Positions 58,301 to 64,000 of a stretch of DNA of 64,000 bases are shown here, piece after piece; position 1 is the stretch's first letter, and every line of letters begins with the position of its first letter. Under the pieces are notes generated by a model. That model worked only from the letters and a program-made list of their open reading frames with translations. It did no database searches and had not been told where the DNA came from. The translations under genes and the position numbers were made by a program. The DNA is from Holothuria scabra (Eukaryota; Echinodermata; Holothuroidea; Aspidochirotida; Holothuriidae): NCBI GenBank assembly GCA_037179385.1, contig CM074179.1:32059903-32123902 (forward strand), read 5' to 3'.

Positions 58301-59882
58301 AAGATGTCTTCAATCCCCATGGCTGGGATGAAAGTTCATACTATGAGTCTCTTGGTAAGTATCCCGCAGTGTTTGCCTCAAAAGTGTGCAATTAAGCACT
58401 GGTCACTCTACAGCAATATCAGTTTTCATTAAAATCTGATGTGAATTTTAGTCAATATCTCTTACATCTTTTGTCTTGAAAAATCCAAAATTTGCAAATC
58501 TGTGTAAATGTATGATTCCTATTTCAAGAATTCAAAAATTGCAGTTATAAATTTACACTAATTATTGGGGAAGTCACATCCACAGAAAGCTTTTTTGGAC
58601 TGTTGAAACTGTCTGCTTATGTGACGTCACAAACTAACTTTTGATTTTTGTAGTCCTCTTTTTGGACTCTTTCCGACCAAAAAAGGAAGAGATGTACCTA
58701 AAACTCACAAAAATAGGATCGTAATCCAGTTTGATATTGCTGTAGTGTGATTTGTGTTAATTTAGGCAACTATTTCACTTAATTCCAAAGTCCTGCAAAA
58801 CATATATGTATGTGGGACTTCCCCTCACTCTCTTTCCTGTCATGCTTGAGTTCCCTACTGACATCTCAGAATAATCAACATATCTTTTGCCTGATTTCAG
58901 TTTTTCTTTTACTCATATTTATCTTACATTAATTTTAAAGGTATTGTAGCATGTTAGCAAAAGAGTCTGACTCCACTTGGCAGTTATGGAGTGAACCTTT
59001 CTAAGAAAAAAAATTCTGTTCAAAGTGTTGTAATATCTTTTATGGTTCTCAGGATATAAATCGTTAAATTTGGAATGTTGCTTTTGCAAAAATAATGATG
59101 TACAGTGTTGTAAAGTGTTGACATTTCTTTTGTTAATCTTGAATTAATTGTCTCTTAACTAGTCTTCAGTTAGTTTATGGTTTGGTAATTGATACTGATG
59201 ATTTTCAGGGACACAATTCAAACTTTCAAAATAAAACCCTCAGGACAAACTTATGTTGCAATTGTCTTTGAAATGAAGATTGTATAAACAAAGGATAATG
59301 GTAGCCGTGGCATGTCCCTCTCACGACATACCCAGATTTGCATATTGAGCTCATATTTTTTAATGATTAAGTGCAAATGAGAAATTGCCCTGTAAAATGG
59401 TCAAATTTTTGAGGAATTTTGATTGGAATTGCAGCTATTTTCTTGGTTTTTAATGCTTTATACATCAAATACCCAATTTTGTCATTTTCCTGTCCCACGG
59501 TCTTTAAGAGAGAAAATGTGTGCATATGGACCTCTCTCTGGACATCTTTGAACCCCCAAGTGGAATGGGGAATGGAGACTTAATTGTTGGCAAAAATAAC
59601 AGTCTTTCTAATTTGCATCTTTTAAAATTAACCTCAAGAGTGTAAACTTCCTAAAATTCTTAAGAGGGGCGACTTGGGGCAAAATCATTATGATATACAC
59701 TTTGTCATGAAAATAGATCTGATAAAGACTTTATTTTTATTTTACTTTTCCTTTTTACTCAGCCAAGGCCCAAAAAGAAGAAATGGCAAAGAGAGAAAAA
59801 GAAAAGAAAGAAAGGACCAAAGTAGAATTTGTTTCTGGTGTTGCTAAGAAACCTAAAGCACAAGATCAAGCAGGCCAGCCTG
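52132..59882 (+). CDS. SAP30BP: SAP30-binding protein gene (HCNGP family), exons 1-6, 3' end missing
   Basis: Orthologue of SAP30BP/HCNGP, a nuclear protein that binds the SAP30 subunit of the Sin3-HDAC co-repressor and is also linked to pre-mRNA splicing. Coding exons: 52132-52318, 52874-53019, 54125-54262, 56375-56454, 58242-58354, 59763-59882, all with GT/AG boundaries and matching phases (1,0,0,2,1, then 1 out). Together they give 784 nt, 261 residues. Recognition motifs: acidic N-terminus with YGGDSDVESGEE, LPPEPKGRCS at about 144-153, IQSRKDFRNP, IDELGTNYPKDVFNPHGWDE, AKAQKEEMAK, and KKERTKVEFVSG. Human SAP30BP is about 308 residues, so roughly the last 40-60 residues are absent here; no in-phase exon was found in 59883-64000. 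Confidence 0.92.
52874..53019 (+). CDS. SAP30BP: SAP30BP exon 2, acidic linker
   Basis: The acceptor is a T-rich tract ending TTTCCTGCAG. It encodes AKEEYDSDSKDVPLDEPKEE, then an Asp run (SDDDDDGDD) and PSRRR. Low complexity, probably disordered. The donor is AGG|GTTAGT, phase 0. Confidence 0.82.
54125..54262 (+). CDS. SAP30BP: SAP30BP exon 3, start of HCNGP domain
   Basis: Forty-six codons, phase 0-0, after acceptor TTCTCATATAG. Ends KIRRLSAEQVVLPPEPKGRC then SKKLQ; the LPPEP-x-GRCS motif is the hallmark start of the family domain. The donor is CTGCAG|GTAATT. Confidence 0.9.
54505..54930 (-). pseudogene. LINE 3' fragment in SAP30BP intron
   Basis: The minus frame 54583-54924 encodes a reverse-transcriptase C-terminus: NLLVCPKIFRKFHGERSFAY, SAPLMWNILPLNV, STSLAIFKKRLTTYLF. 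The 3' tail on that strand reads through GGATTTAGCGCTATATAATA into an AT triplet repeat, as in CR1/L2-group elements. Strongly 5'-truncated. Confidence 0.75.
56375..56454 (+). CDS. SAP30BP: SAP30BP exon 4
   Basis: Encodes DKIAKYYRRNIDMNASIQSR and KDFRNP, the conserved helical part of the HCNGP domain. The acceptor is AACTTTCCAG; the donor is CCAAG|GTATGT (phase 2), completed by exon 5 to a Ser codon. Confidence 0.9.
56508..56710. mobile_element. CCTATAGACGAATCC-family element, diverged copy 3
   Basis: GTCAGCCATAAGTGGGGTCC, then ATCAG, and GCTAATGGACCCCAGTTATG with TAAATCAGACCATTCC match the inner blocks of 40663-40926 and 49779-50037; the termini are eroded. It lies in SAP30BP intron 4. Confidence 0.55.
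56843..56935 (-). mobile_element. Partial SINE copy
   Basis: TAACCAATTGGTTAAAGTCA, CCGTCCACAACC and CCAGTTGTAGCTCATTGG match the body of the SINE copies at 20590 and 30190. Confidence 0.55.
57091..57630. repeat. 30-bp minisatellite, 18 units
   Basis: Eighteen head-to-tail units of 30 bp (ATATGTGTGAGGATAAAAAG plus ATTAGAGTAC). Units 1-15 are identical by eye; units 16-18 share one T-to-C change (GGAC), and the last has two more changes. Two frames on each strand stay open because 30 is a multiple of three; with no domain and an intronic position they are not genes. Confidence 0.95.
58242..58354 (+). CDS. SAP30BP: SAP30BP exon 5
   Basis: Encodes IYEKLISYLGIDELGTNYPK then DVFNPHGWDESSYYESL, the most conserved stretch of the family. 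The acceptor is CATTTTCTTTTCAG; the donor is CTTG|GTAAGT, phase 1. Confidence 0.93.
58400..58765. mobile_element. Diverged inverted-repeat element related to 11347-11774
   Basis: GTCACTCTACAGCAATATCA at the left and GATATTGCTGTAGTGTGA at the right are inverted; inner words AAATCTGTGTAAATGTATGA and TAATCCAG also match. It is in SAP30BP intron 5, just after the exon-5 donor. Confidence 0.65.
58770..59740. other. SAP30BP intron 5, no feature recognised
   Basis: AT-rich intronic DNA with no defined element or exon. Confidence 0.5.
59763..59882 (+). CDS. SAP30BP: SAP30BP exon 6
   Basis: Encodes AKAQKEEMAKREKEKKERTK then VEFVSGVAKKPKAQDQAGQP: a basic coiled-coil-like helix followed by the VEFVSG motif. 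The acceptor is CCTTTTTACTCAG; the donor is CCTG|GTAAGA, phase 1. The tail with the expected KRKSKWD-type motif is not in the window. Confidence 0.9.
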
Positions 59883-59924
59883 GTAAGATATATGTGTCAG
59901 TCACAGTTTTGTAGTGATAAAATT

Positions 59925-60125
59925 TGATTTATGCTGGATCAAGTGGCTAGGGCATCCAGTTTACAGCCAGGAGGTCAGGAGTTCAAATCCTGGTGGGGTA
60001 ATACTAAACACTTTCAAAATGGAACATAGTGTCATTGTGCTTGATGCTCAGCACAGACAATGGAGTAGCAAGCCAGTGAGCTGCGGGTGGGATAAAGGTC
60101 ATAGCCAGTCTGCCGTAAACCAGTC
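59925..60125 (+). mobile_element. tRNA-derived SINE, plus-strand copy
   Basis: AAGTGGCTAGGGCATCCAG (A-box-like) and GGAGTTCAAATCCTGG (B-box-like) sit 30 bp apart as in a tRNA, but the cloverleaf is incomplete and a SINE-like body with AGCCAGTGAGCTGCGGGTGG follows. It begins 43 bp after the exon-6 donor. Confidence 0.65.
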
Positions 60126-60504
60126 AGAAAGAAACTGAGCTGTGAAACCTCATCTAACTTATTAAAAACTGCTATATGCAATCTGGTGTAAAAGAACCCC
60201 CTTTTGATTTTACAGACTTCAAGGAGAATAAGTAAATTTTTTCTTTGAAATAAACTAGTTTCCTAGCCAACAAGAATATTAAGCCATTACAGCATTTTCA
60301 TTGTGCATGCACAATGGCATCATGTCATAGGTCATATGGGTAGATATGATGCATTTGCACAGGTGCCCTACATTGTCATCAGTCACAGTAAGCCGCACTA
60401 TTCTAATTGTGCACTCAGATGCACCTACAAAAGTTAACCTAAAAGGCTTGCAATGAGACATTGCATAGTTATTCATTTTGTCTTTGTCCCACCTAATTCT
60501 GAAC

Positions 60505-61080
60505 TTAAAGGGCAAAAGCAGTCATTCCAAACTGAAGTAATGCAGTAGACTGTTCAGTTTTATTATTGGCTGTTGGGAGTCATGTGACAACATTTTTTCT
60601 CTTCAAATGTTAATTTTACTAGAAATAACTGCTTGGTTTACCTTGAATATGCAGTAGTTAAATCATAAAATGTAATGAAAAATATTTTGAAGAGAAATCA
60701 GACAAAAATTGTGCTATTTAGCTTTTTCTTCAAAATTTGATATGATTTCATTTCATTTATTTGTTTTCCCCCCATACATATTTACAAACATATACAATAT
60801 TTACATCCATTGGAATAAATCCTTTAGTTATGATGTGAAGGAAGTTGAACAGAAAACCCTCACAGGCTTGACAAAAGTGATCAATCCCCTAGAACAAAAG
60901 CAGAAAAAAGAAAAAGAAACAAAAAAAAATTAATAAAATACTTACTGTACATAACTTACCCCCACCTTCACCCCCACCCCATAGCACCATCATTCTAACA
61001 TACATGGCTACGAGTAACAGGCCTGCTTTTCCAAAATGAAATAAGTTTGGGGGGGACTGCTTTTACGTGAGGTGAATTAA
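60505..61080. mobile_element. TTAA-type MITE interrupted by a LINE 3' end
   Basis: The left half (TTAAAGGGCAAAAGCAGTC to about 60735) and the right end (GGGGGACTGCTTTTACGTGA to TTAA at 61077-61080) match 12360-12621. Between them, 60740-61045 resembles the 3' end of the LINE at 32342: TTTCATTTCATTTATTTG, then ACTTACCCCCACCTTCACCC. Confidence 0.6.
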
Positions 61081-61089
61081 AGGAGTTTT

Positions 61090-63230
61090 ATTCCAATTAA
61101 AAATACCCATGACTTTTTTCCAGTAGTGGGACACAGGTTTGTCCTTAAAATTTATGAACCTAAGGTCTTGCATGATGTACCACTGTGACCTGAAGTCAAT
61201 TTGCATGCACAGAAATAACTCTGAACTTGCCGATTGGTTCATAAGTTGGCTTCGGTGATAATTAAAGAGAAATATGGAGTATTTGTTACAGGAAAAAGAG
61301 TGATATATTATTAAAAATAAAACAGTATTGTAGCCTTCTTTTCCAGAAATAAGTTTCCCCGCACAGATAGTAGTTCGGTTACTTCTTGCTGAAGAATAAT
61401 TTGTTCATCCAAACTTTCAAATTTTCAAACGATGCTTTGAACTGCCACAAGTTTCCCTGTGCATAATATATTGGTGAGATGAAACTATTGCTGGGTTTTA
61501 TTGTTGAGACTTAATGGTTTAATAGTATTTTCCTTGTGCCCTATGTAAGAACATTTCAGACTCATATTATTTCCTTTTAAATCTGAAGTGGCCAGGATTT
61601 TCACTAAGCCAGGGTCCCAGGTTTCAGATGCACATTAAGTCCCCTTTGGACACTTTGGAAAAATCCAGTTTATCAGAAAGACACGTGAGCCCTAGCTTTT
61701 CATGCACTGATATATTTTCCTTGCTTCATCTTGTTATCCCCTCTGTAAGAGTTCACAAATGCACTACTTACTGGTCAAAGGTGAAATTAATATAGGCCAA
61801 ATAATTTTATGGGACTCTTTGAAGAAATTTCGAGATCCCTCAAATTTTTCTCAGACTATTGAAATGAAGTGTCCTAGAACCCTCAGGTTTCAACCCCAAA
61901 CAAAAACACTGGTGATGAGGAAACTACATGATATAATAAGTAGAATAAGAGACTCCATTTGCTAAATTTTGCTTTTGGCTGTTATTAAAACTTAAAATGA
62001 TTACTTGACATAAATGTTGCAGCTTTGCATGAAGTCTTCATTTCCTGAGACCTTTAGACTCAGTTACTTTCGTTTCCGTTGTGCTGTTTTATCTCTGTTG
62101 ATGAAGCCACACACCAAACCACAAAAGTGATCTTGTTTGGGTGTGCAGCTTGTTTACACATAACCAATATGAGCATCTCTGTCATGTGCTGGCAGTGTGA
62201 ACTCTAGTAGAAATACTCATTTGAAGACCTGATCTAGGGACCCTTTTGTCACAAATTCAGAAGAGAAAAATTTTGTGAGGGGTCATTTCATGACAGGGAT
62301 AGCTGAGCTCCCAAATACAGTATGTCTGTCTTTAGTAAGCTTCAGGTACTGAAAGTTAGGTATTTGTATGTCATGTTGAGGCTGGGCCTTGACCAGAATT
62401 TACAAGTTTGTAACCTCATCATACTGGTACAGTAAAGTGAGATGTTTTAAAGGAAAATATTACCGTACATATTCTCTCCATACTGACTGCCGTTTAAGGC
62501 CTCCACTCTCTTTCTTTAAAACACCTGATCCCTATCCTGTTCCATAGCTTCATTCCAAGTCCTCCACCCAAACTCATCTTTTTCCCTTGCCACTGTTCTT
62601 CACCTTGCTATTTTTTGTTTTCCAACTCTTCTTCAATGCATTGGTTGCCATGACAATGTAATCATACAGCAGCATCCCTATCTTTCTTCAGTGAGTGCCT
62701 CAAGCAGTTCCATCATCCTCCCTTCACTTTAAGACTTGTTTTCTTAACTTGTTAAAGTTCATTGAGTTTATGATTGCAGGTGGTATGAAATTAGGTAAAA
62801 ATATTTGCACAGTTTTTCTAAGAAATTGGTATTGAGTTCATTTAATAAAGGGAAATATTGCATTGCTTAAAAGGAACCTTTTTTTTAACAACCAATATTT
62901 CCTTTGAAGAAATAAGTTTCTCACAACTAGAAATTCAGTTATTCATTGCTCAAGAATAATGTCTTCACCCAAAGCTTTCAAAATTCAAATGATGCAATTT
63001 CTGTGACTCTTCAAATGCATGATATTTTGTGAACAGTGAAGCTCTTGCTGGTGTTTATTAGTGAGCTTCAGTGGTTTCATGAGGAATAGAGCCAATTTAT
63101 TTTTGTGTCATTTTAATGCACTTTGAATGTGTTATTCCCTTTAACTGAGTTTGCAGTGTGATTGCCCAGTACAAAATACACTATTTATGACATGCTTATC
63201 TCAGTATTTTGTGAAGAATACCAGTTAGCT
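61090..63230. other. No gene recognised
   Basis: AT-rich sequence presumed to be SAP30BP intron 6. No in-phase exon with the expected C-terminal motif was seen. Confidence 0.45.
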
Positions 63231-63239
63231 TTAAATTCA

Positions 63240-64000
63240 TGACAAAAGCTTAACTTATGCAAGAATCTGGCAACGAAGTGATTTAGAGATTTGTCGGGTC
63301 AGCCATTTCATTTATATGACAAAGCTTAACTTATGTAAGAATCTGGTTACGAAGTGATGTAGAGATTTGTCAGGTCAGCCATTTCATTTATATGACAGAG
63401 CCTAACTTATGTAAGAATCTGGTTATGAAATGATTTAGAGATTTGTCGGGTCAGCCATTTCATTTATATGACAGAGCCTAACTTATGTAAGAATCTGGTT
63501 ATGAAGTGATTTAGAGATTTGTCGGGTCAGCCATTTCATTTATATGACAAAGCCTAACTTATGTAAGAATCTGGTTATGAAGTGATTTAGAGATTTGTCA
63601 GGTCAGCCATTTCATTTATATGACAAAGCTTAACTTATGTAAGAATCTGGTTACGAAGTGATGTAGAGATTTGTCAGGTCAGCCATTTCATTTATATGAC
63701 AAAGCCTAACTTATGTAAGAATCTGGTTATGAAGTGATTTAGAGATTTGTCGGGTTAGCCATTTCATTTATATGACAAAGCTTAACTTATGTAAGAATCT
63801 GGTTGTGAAATGATATAGAGATTTGTCAGGTCAGCCATTTCATTTATATGACAGAGCCTAACTTATGTAAGAATCTGGTTATGAAGTGATTTAGAGATTT
63901 GTCAGGTCAGCCATTTCATTTATATGACAGAGCCTAACTTATGTAAGAATCTGGTTATGAAGTGATTTAGAGATTTGTCGGGTTAGCCATTTCATTTATA
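63240..64000. repeat. 76-bp satellite, about 10 units, runs off the window
   Basis: Unit of 76 bp, e.g. from ATGACAAAGCTTAACTTATG to GTCAGCCATTTCATTTAT. Units differ at a few repeated positions (ACAAAGCTT/ACAGAGCCT, GTCAGG/GTCGGG, TTACG/TTATG), which gives higher-order subtypes. The array continues beyond 64000. Confidence 0.93.

Noticed and set aside
59930..60000. tRNA gene
   Set aside because: A- and B-box-like words are present, but the acceptor and anticodon stems do not pair and a SINE body follows.

Overview
The window is from a eukaryote, most likely a marine invertebrate deuterostome. An echinoderm is the best guess, and a sea cucumber is possible. The reasons are short exons with GT-AG introns in a 64 kb stretch that is mostly non-coding, a Death-domain/NACHT receptor of the kind expanded in echinoderms, many short inverted-repeat DNA elements, tRNA-derived SINE copies, non-LTR retrotransposon pieces and frequent TAGGCCTA-like words. 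There is no bacterial gene organisation, and I found no rRNA, no confident tRNA gene and no CRISPR array.

Layout. (1) Positions 894-21431, minus strand: one NLR-type gene assembled by eye from 11 coding exons whose intron phases agree at every junction. They give 2,520 nt, that is 839 codons plus a stop. The order is a 20-residue leader, a Death domain, a charged linker, a large NACHT exon, a C-terminal domain over three exons, and a tail of four very small exons (42, 42, 27 and 15 nt). Introns are packed with terminal-inverted-repeat elements and one LINE remnant. (2) Positions 21.5-32.3 kb: no gene recognised; degenerate tandem repeats, SINE copies, a hAT-like element, and a four-copy repeat in which each unit carries a perfect direct-repeat-1 nuclear-receptor motif. 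(3) Positions 32.3-34.8 kb: a 5'-truncated, frameshifted non-LTR retrotransposon on the minus strand. (4) Positions 34.8-52.0 kb: repeat-rich and without a recognised gene; it includes a purine tract, a GC-rich TTAA-flanked element and three strong hairpins or palindromes. (5) Positions 52.0-59.9 kb, plus strand: six exons encoding the first 261 residues of SAP30BP (HCNGP family). The C-terminal exon or exons lie beyond the window or were not found. The gene's introns hold an 18-unit, 30-bp minisatellite, LINE and SINE pieces and short inverted-repeat elements; the last 760 bp of the window is a 76-bp satellite that runs off the edge.

The two genes point away from each other and show no functional link. 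The NLR is predicted to be a cytosolic innate-immune sensor or adaptor signalling through its Death domain. SAP30BP is predicted to be a nuclear co-repressor/splicing-associated protein. All exon boundaries were inferred by reading splice signals and phases; no alignment or transcript was available.
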